From assembly GCA_946611195.1 (NCBI GenBank), contig CAMODB010000009.1, positions 1 through 34,346 of the forward strand: a DNA stretch of 34,346 bases, given 5' to 3'. Within the stretch, counting starts at the first letter, position 1, and each line of letters opens with the position of its first letter. The stretch comes from an uncultured Bacillota bacterium. Lineage in GTDB: Bacteria > Bacillota_I > Bacilli_A > ML615J-28 > CAG-313. Of the stretch, positions 1 to 10,303 are shown piece after piece. The notes beneath the pieces are model-generated. The model did not search any database and was not told the origin of the DNA. It worked only from the letters and a program-made list of their open reading frames with translations. A program made the translations under genes and the position numbers.

Positions 1-1
1 A

Positions 2-640
2 GATAATCAATTAAGAAAAGAGCGATTAGCTAAAGACCATATGCGACTACTTCTAACTGTTGGTGGAGCAGGAGCAGGTGGTGATATGTTTATCACAATG
101 ATTAAACATCTAATGCCATATGTAAAGAATGGTAAAGTCAGCTTATTCATTAATTTTGGTGACCATTTAAATGTCTATGAAAATATGAAAAAGAAGATTG
201 AAGGCTTTAATCCCGTAACTTATTTTGATCAATATGATGAATTTAAAACCTTTGTTAATGATTTAAGAAATAATGATCATAAAGGCATTTATGCAATTTA
301 CAACAAAGATATCTTCCAAGCCGTTTATTCAACTAATCTATTAATGCCTGAATGTGACCTTTTAATCACTAAACCAAGTGAATTAGCATATTACCCTATT
401 CCTAAACTCTTTATGAAACATATTGGTGGTCATGAAGTATATGGTGCTATTCATTCCCAAGAATTTGGTGATTCCACCTTTGAATGTCCAACTAAAAAAT
501 CAGTTTGTGAAATGCTAGACCGCCTAATTAATGATAAAGAAATCATGTATCAATTAATTGATACCATTAATAAATTAAAGAATGAACATTATTATGATGG
601 TGGCTATGAATGTGTCAAACTAGCTGCTGGTGAAAAATAA
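2..640 (+). CDS. Conserved protein, C-terminal part (5' end outside the window); vaguely glycosyltransferase-like
   Basis: Frame is open from base 2 (DNQLRKERLAKDH-MRLLLTVGGAGAGGD...), so the listed ATG at 41 is probably internal. Adjacent to galK and galT. Confidence 0.6.
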   Translation, partial: DNQLRKERLAKDHMRLLLTVGGAGAGGDMFITMIKHLMPYVKNGKVSLFINFGDHLNVYENMKKKIEGFNPVTYFDQYDEFKTFVNDLRNNDHKGIYAIYNKDIFQAVYSTNLLMPECDLLITKPSELAYYPIPKLFMKHIGGHEVYGAIHSQEFGDSTFECPTKKSVCEMLDRLINDKEIMYQLIDTINKLKNEHYYDGGYECVKLAAGEK

Positions 641-641
641 A

Positions 642-1787
642 ATGTTAAAATCATTTCAATCAATCTTTAAAGAAGAATATCAATCAATCTATCAAGCACC
701 CGCTAGAATTAATCTAATTGGTGAACATATCGATTATAATGGTGGAAAAGTCTTACCAGCTGCTATCTCTTTATATATAAAAGCTTGGGTTAGAAAAAAC
801 AACACCAAAAATGTTCGCTTATATTCATCCTTAAATGATCATTTATATATCTGTCCTCTTACTAATATTGAATATAAAGAAGAACAAGGCTGGACTAATT
901 ATCCCTTAGGAATGATCTACACTTTACAAAAACATGGCTATAATATTAATGAAGGTTTAGATATTTATTATACTTCGAATATTCCAGCCGGATCAGGACT
1001 CTCTTCTAGTGCATGCCTACTTGATTTAACATGTTTTATTTTAAGCGAAGAATTTAATTTAAATATTTCAAAAAAGGATATTGCTATTTTTGCTAAAGAA
1101 AGCGAAAATGATTTTAACAATTTATCTTGTGGTATTATGGATCAAGCAGCAATTTCCTTGGGCAAAGAAAAAAAAGCTATTTTAATTGATACAGCTAATT
1201 TTAGTTATGAATACAAAGATATTAAATTAAATGATGGTTATACAATTGTTGTAATGTCGACTAATAAACCACGTAAATTAACGGAATCTAAATATAATGA
1301 AAGAGTTAAGGAATGTAATATCGGTTTAAAGACTTTACAAAAAGAATATAAGATTAATAATTTATGTGAATTATCATCTAATGATTTACCAAAAATAAAA
1401 GAATTATTAGATCCGCTTATTTATAAAAGGGTTAAACATGTCATTACGGAAAATGAACGAGTATACCGCTTTATTGAAGAAATGAAAGATGGTAATGTTT
1501 ATAATATGGGTCAAATCTTAAATGAATCAGATGAATCATTAAGATGTGATTATGAAGTAACCGGACTTCATTTAGATACTTTAACTTCTGTTTCAAGAAA
1601 CCATCCAGCATGCCTAGGTGCTCGTATGACCGGAGCAGGTTTTGGTGGTTGTTGTATTGCGATAGTAAAAGAAAAAGATATCAAAGATTTTACGAAAGTT
1701 GTTAAAAGAAAATATTATGAAGTAACTAAAATTAAACCATCGATCATGCAAGTAGAAATTGTAGATGGCGTAAAAAAGATAGCATAG
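642..1787 (+). CDS. galK: Galactokinase
   Basis: Motifs APARINLIGEHIDYNGGKVLPAAI, IPAGSGLSSSACL and GARMTGAGFGGCCIAIV are GHMP/galactokinase signatures. The ORF can also start at GTG 630; ATG 642 is preferred. Confidence 0.95.
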   Translation: MLKSFQSIFKEEYQSIYQAPARINLIGEHIDYNGGKVLPAAISLYIKAWVRKNNTKNVRLYSSLNDHLYICPLTNIEYKEEQGWTNYPLGMIYTLQKHGYNINEGLDIYYTSNIPAGSGLSSSACLLDLTCFILSEEFNLNISKKDIAIFAKESENDFNNLSCGIMDQAAISLGKEKKAILIDTANFSYEYKDIKLNDGYTIVVMSTNKPRKLTESKYNERVKECNIGLKTLQKEYKINNLCELSSNDLPKIKELLDPLIYKRVKHVITENERVYRFIEEMKDGNVYNMGQILNESDESLRCDYEVTGLHLDTLTSVSRNHPACLGARMTGAGFGGCCIAIVKEKDIKDFTKVVKRKYYEVTKIKPSIMQVEIVDGVKKIA

Positions 1788-1798
1788 GAGTATTTATA

Positions 1799-3271
1799 AT
1801 GATTAATGATTTAATTAAAACCTTAGTTAATTACGCAATAAAAAATGATCTTATAACACTTGATGATGAAGTCTATTGTATAAACCGCCTCTTAAGATTC
1901 TTAAAATTAGATAGTTATACTGAAGGTGAAATCTTAGAATTAAGCTTTGATAATCTAATTGAAGAATTTATTAATTATGCGGTAGAAAATGAATTAATAA
2001 AAGATACGCAAAATTCGAAAGATCAATTTGATACCGAACTTATGAATATCTTCTTAGATAAACCATCAAATGTCATTCGTAAATTTAATTATTATTATAA
2101 TATAAATAAAAAGAGTGCTACCGATTATTTCTATAATTTATCTGTTAAATCTAATTATGTAAGAAGTGGAAGAATTAAAAAAGATATTCGCTTCAAAAAA
2201 ATGACCGAATATGGAGAATTAGATATAACTATTAATATGTCTAAACCAGAAAAAGATCCTCGCGATATTGCGGCGGCTTTAGAAAAGAAAAGTATAACTT
2301 ATCCTAAATGTCAATTATGTATTGAAAATGAAGGTTATGAAGGACGTATCGATCACCCCGCAAGAGCTAATATCCGTTTAATTCCCTTAAAGCTTAATAA
2401 CCATGATTTTTATCTACAATATTCACCATATGCTTATTATAATGAACATTGTATTATTCTTGATAAAAATCATGTACCAATGGTAATTAATCATGATACA
2501 TTTAATTCTTTAATTGATTTTGTCACCATGTTTCCCCATTATATGATTGGTTCTAATGCGGATTTACCAATAGTAGGTGGGTCAATACTAACGCATAATC
2601 ATTTCCAAGGTGGTAATTATAATTTCCCAATTTTTAACACCAAAGCCATAATGGAAAAACAAATTGGTAATGTGAAATTAGAAATCCTTAAATGGCCTCT
2701 TTCAACCATTAGACTTACTACGAAAAATAAGAATGATTTAGTTAATATGGCTGATAAAATCTTAGATAAATGGATTAATTATTCCGATTTAGATAATGAT
2801 ATTATTTCTTACACTAATGATATTAGACATAATACGATTACACCAATTTTAAGAATGGTAGATAATAATTATGAAATGTATCTAATCTTAAGAAATAATC
2901 GCACAACCGTTCAATATCCAATGGGTTTATTTCATCCCCATCCAGAATATCATAATATCAAAAAAGAAAATATTGGTCTTATTGAAGCAATCGGTCTTGC
3001 GATATTACCATCAAGATTAAAAAAAGAAATATCTTTAATGATGGATGCAATTCTAAATAAGAAAGATTATCATGAAGATACTAATCTAATTAAACATGCT
3101 AATTGGTTAGATAAGATGGAAAATAAAGAACAGCTTAATAAAGATAATATTCAAACTGAACTTTATAATTATATTGGTGAAACCTTTAAACATATTCTAG
3201 AAAATGCTGGCGTCTTTAAACAAGATGAAAAAGGTCTAAATGGATTTAAAAAATTTATTGAATTATTATAA
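1799..3271 (+). CDS. galT: UDP-glucose--hexose-1-phosphate uridylyltransferase (class II GalT)
   Basis: Directly downstream of galK. Contains ARANIRLIPLKLNNHDFYLQYSPYAYYNEHCIIL and GGSILTHNHFQGG, typical of Firmicutes GalT. Confidence 0.93.
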   Translation: MINDLIKTLVNYAIKNDLITLDDEVYCINRLLRFLKLDSYTEGEILELSFDNLIEEFINYAVENELIKDTQNSKDQFDTELMNIFLDKPSNVIRKFNYYYNINKKSATDYFYNLSVKSNYVRSGRIKKDIRFKKMTEYGELDITINMSKPEKDPRDIAAALEKKSITYPKCQLCIENEGYEGRIDHPARANIRLIPLKLNNHDFYLQYSPYAYYNEHCIILDKNHVPMVINHDTFNSLIDFVTMFPHYMIGSNADLPIVGGSILTHNHFQGGNYNFPIFNTKAIMEKQIGNVKLEILKWPLSTIRLTTKNKNDLVNMADKILDKWINYSDLDNDIISYTNDIRHNTITPILRMVDNNYEMYLILRNNRTTVQYPMGLFHPHPEYHNIKKENIGLIEAIGLAILPSRLKKEISLMMDAILNKKDYHEDTNLIKHANWLDKMENKEQLNKDNIQTELYNYIGETFKHILENAGVFKQDEKGLNGFKKFIELL

Positions 3272-3468
3272 GCATATTATTAATTTTAAAAAATAAATAT
3301 AAAAATTTGAGCTCTTTTAATTATTTTTCTCGTATAATATCTATTAGTATAAAAAATGAAGAAGTTTTCATTAATAATATTATTTATTCTTTCTTTCTTT
3401 TTTGTTTGTTATATGCGGTAAGAATATAATTAAAAGGGATAAAACTTAATTATCATAAGACTATTATT

Positions 3469-3497
3469 TTGACAAAATAAAGAAAATTTGTTATAAT
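3469..3497 (+). promoter_or_regulatory. sigma-A/70-type promoter upstream of rpmE
   Basis: TTGACA (3469-3474), 17 nt spacer, TATAAT (3492-3497). Confidence 0.8.
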
Positions 3498-3558
3498 ATA
3501 CAAGGTAAAAATAAAACTTTCTATGATTATAAGTTAATCATGGCGGAAGGAGAACAAA

Positions 3559-3768
3559 ATGAAAAAAGGAATTCATCCAGAATATCATAAGGTTACTGTA
3601 ACTTGTATCTCTTGTGGTGCTACATTTGAATCAGGATCAACAAAGAATGAAATTCGTGTTGATACATGTTCTAAATGTCATCCATTCTATACAGGCGAAC
3701 AAAAATTTGCAGTAGCAGCTGGTAGAGTAGACCGTTTCAACAAACGTGTTGCTGCTAGTAAAAAATAA
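3559..3768 (+). CDS. rpmE: 50S ribosomal protein L31 (zinc-ribbon type)
   Basis: [29 protein letters not shown]...[16 protein letters not shown], with the Cys pairs of zinc-type L31. RBS ggaagGAG upstream. Confidence 0.97.
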   Translation: MKKGIHPEYHKVTVTCISCGATFESGSTKNEIRVDTCSKCHPFYTGEQKFAVAAGRVDRFNKRVAASKK

Positions 3769-3777
3769 TAAATCAAT

Positions 3778-3812
3778 AAAACGGCATCAAATAATGATGT
3801 CGTTTTAATTTT
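3778..3812 (+). terminator. Intrinsic terminator after rpmE
   Basis: AAAACGGCATCA / TGATGTCGTTTT inverted repeat followed by a T-rich run. Confidence 0.8.
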
Positions 3813-3938
3813 ATTATCTATCTTATTTTCTAAAAACATAGTAACTGTGGTATAATTAATTGAAAGTGTAATATTGGTTATTAAGAATTGTAAAAAAAAC
3901 AAAATAATGATATAATAAAAATATAAAAGGAGCTAATT

Positions 3939-5228
3939 ATGGAAAAATATGTAAAAGAATTATTTGATTTTATTGAAGCATGTCCAAGTCCATATCATGC
4001 AGTAAATCAAATAAGAGTTATTCTAACTAATCTAAAATATACAGAACTAAAAGAAAATGAAGAATGGAATCTTGAAAGCGGAAAAAAATATTTTGTGGTC
4101 CGCGATTCTGCTTCTGTTATTTGTTTTAAAACTCCATTAGATATATCTAATAGTGGATTTAATGTAGTTGCCAGTCATCTTGATTCACCAACATTTAAAT
4201 TGAAACCTAATTTCTTAAATGTTGCGGGTTCATATAAAAGACTTAATACGGAACCTTATGGTGGTATGTTAATTAATACTTGGTTTGATAAACCATTAAG
4301 TGTAGCAGGTCGAGTCCTTGTTAAGACAGACGAAGGAATCGAAGAAAGATTAATTAATTTATCTGGTCATTCCTTTATTATTCCGTCTCTTGCAATCCAC
4401 ATGCAAAGACCAAATAGTGTTGATTTAAATCTGCAAAATGATTTATTTCCTTTAGTGGGGACAAATGGTAGTAAGAATGATTTATTGAAACAAATGGAAA
4501 AGATTATTTTATTTAATGAAAATGAAAAGATCTTAGCTCATGATTTATTCTTATATAATAAGGAAAGACCAACAACAATTGGTCTTGATCATGAATATCT
4601 AGCTAGTCCTAAATTAGATGATTTAGAATGTGCATTCTCATCTTTAGAAGCCTTCCTGGAAGCTGATAATAAAAATAAATTTAATGTTTGCGCTATCTTT
4701 GATAATGAAGAAGTTGGTTCTGGTTCTAATCATGCAGCTAAATCGACTTTCTTAACGGATACTTTAGAACGTATTTGTCAAGCCTTTAAATTAGATAAAT
4801 ATTTAATGTATGCTTCTAGTATGTTAATTTCAGCTGATAACGCCCATGCTATTCATCCTGCTCATCCTGAAAAGAGTGATGTAGATAATACTGTTTATAT
4901 GAATAAAGGTATTGTTATTAAATATAATTCATCTCTTTCTTATACTACCGAAGCTATTTCCAGCAGTATCTTTAAATATCTACTTGATCAAGAAAATATT
5001 CCATATCAAGAATATACCAATCGTAGTGATATGAGAGGTGGATCAACCCTTGGTCATCTTCAACAAGAATCTTTATCCATTCCTTCTGTTGATATCGGTC
5101 TAGCTCAACTTGCTATGCATTCAAGTTATGAAACAGCTGGTTGTAAAGATTTATATTATATGGTAAAAGGAATCAAAAAATTCTATGAATCAAATTTAAA
5201 ATTTGACGGTAAGAAAATATCTTTATAG
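3939..5228 (+). CDS. M18 family aminopeptidase
   Basis: ASHLDSPTFKLKP, FDNEEVGSGSNHAAKS, SADNAHAIHPAHPEK and MRGGSTLGH are M18 signatures. Confidence 0.95.
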   Translation: MEKYVKELFDFIEACPSPYHAVNQIRVILTNLKYTELKENEEWNLESGKKYFVVRDSASVICFKTPLDISNSGFNVVASHLDSPTFKLKPNFLNVAGSYKRLNTEPYGGMLINTWFDKPLSVAGRVLVKTDEGIEERLINLSGHSFIIPSLAIHMQRPNSVDLNLQNDLFPLVGTNGSKNDLLKQMEKIILFNENEKILAHDLFLYNKERPTTIGLDHEYLASPKLDDLECAFSSLEAFLEADNKNKFNVCAIFDNEEVGSGSNHAAKSTFLTDTLERICQAFKLDKYLMYASSMLISADNAHAIHPAHPEKSDVDNTVYMNKGIVIKYNSSLSYTTEAISSSIFKYLLDQENIPYQEYTNRSDMRGGSTLGHLQQESLSIPSVDIGLAQLAMHSSYETAGCKDLYYMVKGIKKFYESNLKFDGKKISL

Positions 5229-5260
5229 GAAATAATTATAAAACAAAAAAAGGAGGAATT

Positions 5261-7711
5261 ATGCGAAAATTATATTTTTATTTGTTTATTATCTTCTTTT
5301 CATTAACGTTATCTTTTTCTTTTAGCTGTAAAAAGAATAACAATGGTGAAAAAGATAATGAACCGACAGTATTTAATTATGATGCAGAAGCAACAAAATT
5401 ACCAGCCTATTTTCTTGGTGACACCATTTTACCAACTAAAATTGGTGAATATGATGTTGAATTTAAATTAGATGGAAATAAAATTGACAATATTGTTACT
5501 GATAAAAATGATAAAAAAGTAATTACTTTAAGTGTAACAATTAATAATGAAACGAAAGATTTAAATTTTACTACATATCCTGTTTCCATTGAAGAATTAA
5601 AAGAAAATATTTTTAAGGAAATTGATAAAGAAGTATGTGAAGATATAAATCTACCTACTAATTATCTTGCATTATATAATATTGAAACAACATCTAGTAA
5701 ACCAGAAATAATTTCTAGTACTGGTAAATATAATAAACCTAGTGTTGATACTAATGTCGATATTAATTTTAAATTTACTATTCCGGATATTAATGTTGCT
5801 ACTTCTTATAGTCTTTCTTTAACCGCTATGGCGGAATCAAAACAAGAAAAAATTAATAGACTTATAAAAGAATTAGAAGAATTAAACCCAATTCTTAAAG
5901 AAAATCTTGATCCTAATATGGTAGATTCAACTGATTTAATTTCTTCTATTCCTGGTCATGATGATGTTGAAGTATTATGGAGTGAATCAGATGATTCAAC
6001 TGATTATGTAACAAATTTAAGACGTAATAGTAAAAAGATGGAAAAACAAAAATTAACATATATCATTAAATATAGAAACAATGATGATGCTTTATATAAA
6101 AATAGTTATGAATTTAATGTCTATCCTAAAACTTTTGCGGCTGTCTATAATTATTTCTTAGGACAAATGCCTAAAGAAATTATTGAAGATATTGATTATC
6201 TTGATACTACATATCTCGATTGTTATGCCTTCAACTGGACTAGTAGTGATACTTCTTTATTAACAGATGAAGGAATTTATCATAAACCGGAAGTTGATAC
6301 ACCAGTTAATATTACTTTAACTATTTCTTTAATAGCTAGTAGCGATTATAAAATCGAAAAGACTTTTGAAGTAATGGTTATTGGTAAAACAGATGTAGAA
6401 AAGATTGATGCTGTTTGTAATTGGCTAAATAATGAAGTAGAAACAGAACTCTTTATTGATTCTGATATTTCCTTACCTAAAGTAGATCCAGTTTACGGAA
6501 TCAAACTTAATTGGAAGACTACTAATAAAGATGTTATTGACCTTGAAGGTCATGTTAATCGTTTCGTATATGATCGTTATGTTGAATTATCTTGTGATTT
6601 CTCCTCTGGTTTAACTAATAAACATCTATTCTTCTGGTTTAAAGTTAAAGCCTTAGATATATCCACAATGACAAAGCAAGAAATCGTTGATAATTTTGTT
6701 AAAGGTATTGCGGTAAAAGATTTAAATTATATTACTTTTAATATTCCAAGTAGTGATGAATATACTAATATTACGCAAAGCTTTAATGTCTTAAGTTTCT
6801 TTAATAATACTTGGGAACCAGTAATTAAACATATAGCACCATCAGGAAATAGTAATCGACCTGGAACAATAAAAAAGAATGAATTTATTTGTGTTCATGA
6901 TACAGCTAATAATGGGGAAACTGCTAATGGTCTTGCCCATGCTAAATATGTTGAACAAGGTGGAGGCGGAACTAGCTTCCAATATGTGGTAGGCAATGAT
7001 GGTATCTATAACTTAATACCAGATAATGAAGTAGCATATCACGCAGGTGATGGAACAGCTTATCAATATAAATTATATGATACAGGAGTTAAAGCTTTAA
7101 CTGAGAAAGCAAATTTAGGCATTAGTGAAGATGATTATTTCACTTTCAATGGTCAAAAGAGTAAAATCAAGATTCCTGCTGATACAATTATTAAACGGAT
7201 TACACCAAGTGGTATTTATTATGAAATTGGTGAAAATGGTAATTATTGGTTAAATGAAAATTATTATAATAAAACATATGAAGCTATAAGTAACCGTGGT
7301 GGTAATAATAATTCAATTGGTATTGAAACTTGTGTTAATTATGGTAGTGACTATTATTTAACTTTCATGTTAAATGCTAATAATGTAGCCCGTCTATGTA
7401 CAGAAAATAATTTATCAGTAGATCGGGTATTGCAACATAATAACTTCTCTGGTAAACCATGCCCTAACGCAATAAGAGTAGCCGGTATGTGGCAACCATT
7501 TAGAGATTATGTATCACAAATTAAGTTTGGTATGGCTCAATTTAAAGATTTAACATTTGAATACCATTCAAATACACAAATTTTATCTGATAAAGGCTTT
7601 ATTAAACGTGTAGCTACCTATCCTGATAATGTTAATTATCATATAACAGTTAAAGATAATTTAAATAATGTTTTAGTTGATAAAGATTTTACAACTAATT
7701 TAATTAAATAA
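5261..7711 (+). CDS. Lipoprotein with atrophied-Ig-like repeats and a C-terminal N-acetylmuramoyl-L-alanine amidase (Amidase_2/PGRP) domain
   Basis: N-terminal lipobox-like FSFSC-KK. Repeats with xxWxSSDxxxxxxxGxYxKPxVDTxVxIxxxxxI. C-terminal VHDTANNG...YVVGNDGIYNLIPDNEVAYHAGDG...SIGIETCVNYG...VLQHNNFSGKPCPNAIR. Confidence 0.85.
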   Translation: MRKLYFYLFIIFFSLTLSFSFSCKKNNNGEKDNEPTVFNYDAEATKLPAYFLGDTILPTKIGEYDVEFKLDGNKIDNIVTDKNDKKVITLSVTINNETKDLNFTTYPVSIEELKENIFKEIDKEVCEDINLPTNYLALYNIETTSSKPEIISSTGKYNKPSVDTNVDINFKFTIPDINVATSYSLSLTAMAESKQEKINRLIKELEELNPILKENLDPNMVDSTDLISSIPGHDDVEVLWSESDDSTDYVTNLRRNSKKMEKQKLTYIIKYRNNDDALYKNSYEFNVYPKTFAAVYNYFLGQMPKEIIEDIDYLDTTYLDCYAFNWTSSDTSLLTDEGIYHKPEVDTPVNITLTISLIASSDYKIEKTFEVMVIGKTDVEKIDAVCNWLNNEVETELFIDSDISLPKVDPVYGIKLNWKTTNKDVIDLEGHVNRFVYDRYVELSCDFSSGLTNKHLFFWFKVKALDISTMTKQEIVDNFVKGIAVKDLNYITFNIPSSDEYTNITQSFNVLSFFNNTWEPVIKHIAPSGNSNRPGTIKKNEFICVHDTANNGETANGLAHAKYVEQGGGGTSFQYVVGNDGIYNLIPDNEVAYHAGDGTAYQYKLYDTGVKALTEKANLGISEDDYFTFNGQKSKIKIPADTIIKRITPSGIYYEIGENGNYWLNENYYNKTYEAISNRGGNNNSIGIETCVNYGSDYYLTFMLNANNVARLCTENNLSVDRVLQHNNFSGKPCPNAIRVAGMWQPFRDYVSQIKFGMAQFKDLTFEYHSNTQILSDKGFIKRVATYPDNVNYHITVKDNLNNVLVDKDFTTNLIK

Positions 7712-7717
7712 AAGAAG

Positions 7718-7745
7718 ACGTCAAGATTTTTATCTTGGCGTTTTT
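7718..7745 (+). terminator. Intrinsic terminator
   Basis: ACGTCAAGAT tttt ATCTTGGCGT followed by TTTTT. Confidence 0.8.
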
Positions 7746-7800
7746 AGACAAAAATATTAATAATTACCTATCTTTGTGGTATAATATAGATGGTGATAAA

Positions 7801-8292
7801 ATGTCTAATAAGACGATAGAAAAAACAATGGTAATGAAAATCTTAGATAAACAAAAGATTACATACATTCCTCATCATTATGAATCTGATTCATTAGATG
7901 CAGTAACTTGCAGCAAAATGCTAGGTAAAGAGGCTCATCAAGTATATAAAACTTTAGTTACTGTGGGTAGTGATAATAATCATTATTGTTTTATGATCCC
8001 TGCAAATAAAGAATTAGATTTAAAGAAATGTGCTAAAGTAGTAGGAATTAAAAAAATAGAAATGATTCCGCAAAAAGAACTAGAGCCTTTAACAGGTTAT
8101 GTTCATGGTGGTTGTAGTCCCATTGGTATGAAAAAAAGATTCTTAACTTTTATTGAAGAAGAATCTTTAAAAGAAGAAACAATTTGTTATAGTGCTGGTA
8201 GGGTCGGTTATCAAGTAGAAACTAAACCAACTGATTTAATTAATTTTATGAAGATTAAAACCGCTAATTTAATAAAGGATTGTGAAGAATGA
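7801..8292 (+). CDS. ybaK: YbaK/EbsC-family Cys-tRNA(Pro)/Cys-tRNA(Cys) deacylase
   Basis: TYIPHHYESD...LGKEAHQVYKTLVTVG...GYVHGGCSPIGMKKR is the YbaK family pattern. ORF-track start 7735 lies in the upstream terminator; ATG 7801 is preferred. Confidence 0.9.
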   Translation: MSNKTIEKTMVMKILDKQKITYIPHHYESDSLDAVTCSKMLGKEAHQVYKTLVTVGSDNNHYCFMIPANKELDLKKCAKVVGIKKIEMIPQKELEPLTGYVHGGCSPIGMKKRFLTFIEEESLKEETICYSAGRVGYQVETKPTDLINFMKIKTANLIKDCEE

Positions 8293-8822
8293 AATATTTA
8301 ATATTAAGTGATATTCATGGCGTATATCAAAATCTAGTTAATATTTTAAAGGCCGAAGAATTTGATAATCTTATTTTATTAGGAGATAATTTAGCGCATG
8401 GGCCAAGAAATGATATTCCAGAAGGATATGAACCCAAAAAAATAATTGATTTATTAAATAATTTAAAAAATAAAATTATTGCAATTCGTGGTAATTGTGA
8501 TGCGGAAGTCGATGATATGGTTTTCTCTTTTCCCCTTCTTAATCTAGCTATGCTAGAAATTGAGGGAATAAAGATATATCTAACACATGGTCATATCTAT
8601 AACCCGAGTAATAATTTAAATATCGATAATGGATATGTTTTATTCGGTCATACTCATATTAAAGAAATTACAAAAATAGGTAATGTGACATATATCAATC
8701 CAGGTTCCGTAGGAATACCAAAAGATGGTAGTGCTTCTTATATTGTAATAAGAGATAAAGAATTATTAATTAAGGATTTACAGCAAAACATAATAGAAAG
8801 AATAGAATTATGCAGAAATTAG
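8289..8822 (+). CDS. yfcE: YfcE-family metallophosphoesterase
   Basis: LSDIHG, LLGDNLAHGPRN, RGNCD, THGH, FGHTH and NPGSV motifs. Overlaps the ybaK stop by 4 nt. Confidence 0.92.
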   Translation: MKYLILSDIHGVYQNLVNILKAEEFDNLILLGDNLAHGPRNDIPEGYEPKKIIDLLNNLKNKIIAIRGNCDAEVDDMVFSFPLLNLAMLEIEGIKIYLTHGHIYNPSNNLNIDNGYVLFGHTHIKEITKIGNVTYINPGSVGIPKDGSASYIVIRDKELLIKDLQQNIIERIELCRN

Positions 8823-9532
8823 AATTACAATTAGAATATAAAACAACTAGTGGAATGTTTGATAAAGATGTCTATATGAAACCATATGCAGCCCTAGATC
8901 TTTGTCAAAGTATTGCTGGTCGCCATGCTTATTATCTAGGTATTGGTGCTGATACCTTATTAAAAGATAATTTAGGTTGGATTACCGCAAGACAAAGAAT
9001 TAAATTCTTTAATACACCCCATTTATTTGATAATCTAACAGTTATAACATATCCTCATCCCCAAAAGAAATATGAATATTTTCGAGAATATGAATGTTAT
9101 GATCAAAATAAAAACCTAATCTTTCGGGCCTTGTCTCTTTGGGTAATCTTAGATTTTAATACCAACCGTTTATCTAATAAAAATGTTATGCCGGAAGGCC
9201 TTTATCATGAAGGTAGTTATTTTGATGGTATTATAAAACCTATCAACGCAAAAAACGATGGTATTTTAGTTAATAAATATCAAGTAGTTAAAAGCGATAT
9301 TGATATGTATAATCATTTAAATAACGCTAAATATATTGATATAATCTTTGACACTTTAAAAATAGATTCCAAATATTATGATGAATTAACTATCTCATAT
9401 CAATCACAAGCAAAACTAGATGATTTAATAGATATCTATAAATTAGATAAAGATGGAACCATTTATCTAACGGGCTTTATAAATGATAATCTATGTTTTT
9501 CATCAGAAATAAAATTAAAGGAGGAAAAATAA
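8810..9532 (+). CDS. Acyl-ACP thioesterase family protein
   Basis: Double-hotdog pattern: LGIGADTLLKDNLGWITARQRIKF...; second half DIDMYNHLNNAKYIDII. Overlaps yfcE. Confidence 0.85.
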   Translation: MQKLELQLEYKTTSGMFDKDVYMKPYAALDLCQSIAGRHAYYLGIGADTLLKDNLGWITARQRIKFFNTPHLFDNLTVITYPHPQKKYEYFREYECYDQNKNLIFRALSLWVILDFNTNRLSNKNVMPEGLYHEGSYFDGIIKPINAKNDGILVNKYQVVKSDIDMYNHLNNAKYIDIIFDTLKIDSKYYDELTISYQSQAKLDDLIDIYKLDKDGTIYLTGFINDNLCFSSEIKLKEEK

Positions 9533-10203
9533 TGAATTTTACAAATTTAAGTAATACCTTTAGTATCTTTGGTAATTTTGCGGTATTCGATGATGATAAT
9601 ATGAATATTATTCATAAAATCTTTAGTGATTGTAATATTGCGTTAAACCAAGAAAATAATCAAGCAAACCATAGTGGTAAAGTAATGATTATTACCGATA
9701 ATAAAAAACATAATACGATTTTTCTTCGTCCTAATCGCCTTGATGTACAAGTAGCAGGTAGCATTAAAGAAAATAAAGCAATTATTTTAAACATGGTTAA
9801 TGATATCTATAAAGCTTTCTCACAATTATTTAAAGAAAGTCTCGGAACAAGAATTGCTTTTGTTACTAATTTCTTTGTTTTTGATGATGATGAAGAAAAA
9901 ATAAAAACCATTGGTAAACAAATCAATTTAATCAGTGGGGATATAAAAGAATTAACATTACGTACTAATCAAATAACTAATGTTTTAAATGAAGATACTA
10001 ATTTAGTATTTAGTATTAATAATATTCGTATAGCTGATAATAGAGACCCTAATAATAAAAGAAAAGCTCTTATGTTAACCTTTGATATTAATACTCTTGG
10101 TCAAAATAATGATGAACGTTTTGATTTACATGAATTAAATAATTATTATGATGCTTTTTTTGATTTAGCATATCAAAAAATCGAAGAATTAAACTATTTA
10201 TAA
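9532..10203 (+). CDS. Hypothetical protein
   Basis: ORF with RBS AAAGGAGG and ATG at 9532. No family recognised. Confidence 0.75.
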   Translation: MNFTNLSNTFSIFGNFAVFDDDNMNIIHKIFSDCNIALNQENNQANHSGKVMIITDNKKHNTIFLRPNRLDVQVAGSIKENKAIILNMVNDIYKAFSQLFKESLGTRIAFVTNFFVFDDDEEKIKTIGKQINLISGDIKELTLRTNQITNVLNEDTNLVFSINNIRIADNRDPNNKRKALMLTFDINTLGQNNDERFDLHELNNYYDAFFDLAYQKIEELNYL

Positions 10204-10224
10204 AATAATCAATTTTATAAAATA

Positions 10225-10254
10225 TTTGACTTATTTATTTAATTAGTATATAAT
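10225..10254 (+). promoter_or_regulatory. sigma-A-type promoter upstream of the first GGDEF/EAL gene
   Basis: TTGACT (10225-10230), 18 nt spacer, TATAAT (10249-10254). Confidence 0.65.
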
Positions 10255-10303
10255 TGAGGCAATTGATTAGAAAAAATAAAAGAAAATCTTTTAAGGACTT
10301 TTT

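Noticed and set aside
3687-3902. Reverse-strand ORF of 71 aa over rpmE and its terminator
   Set aside because: Antisense to a clear ribosomal protein gene and crosses the terminator; no RBS or family.
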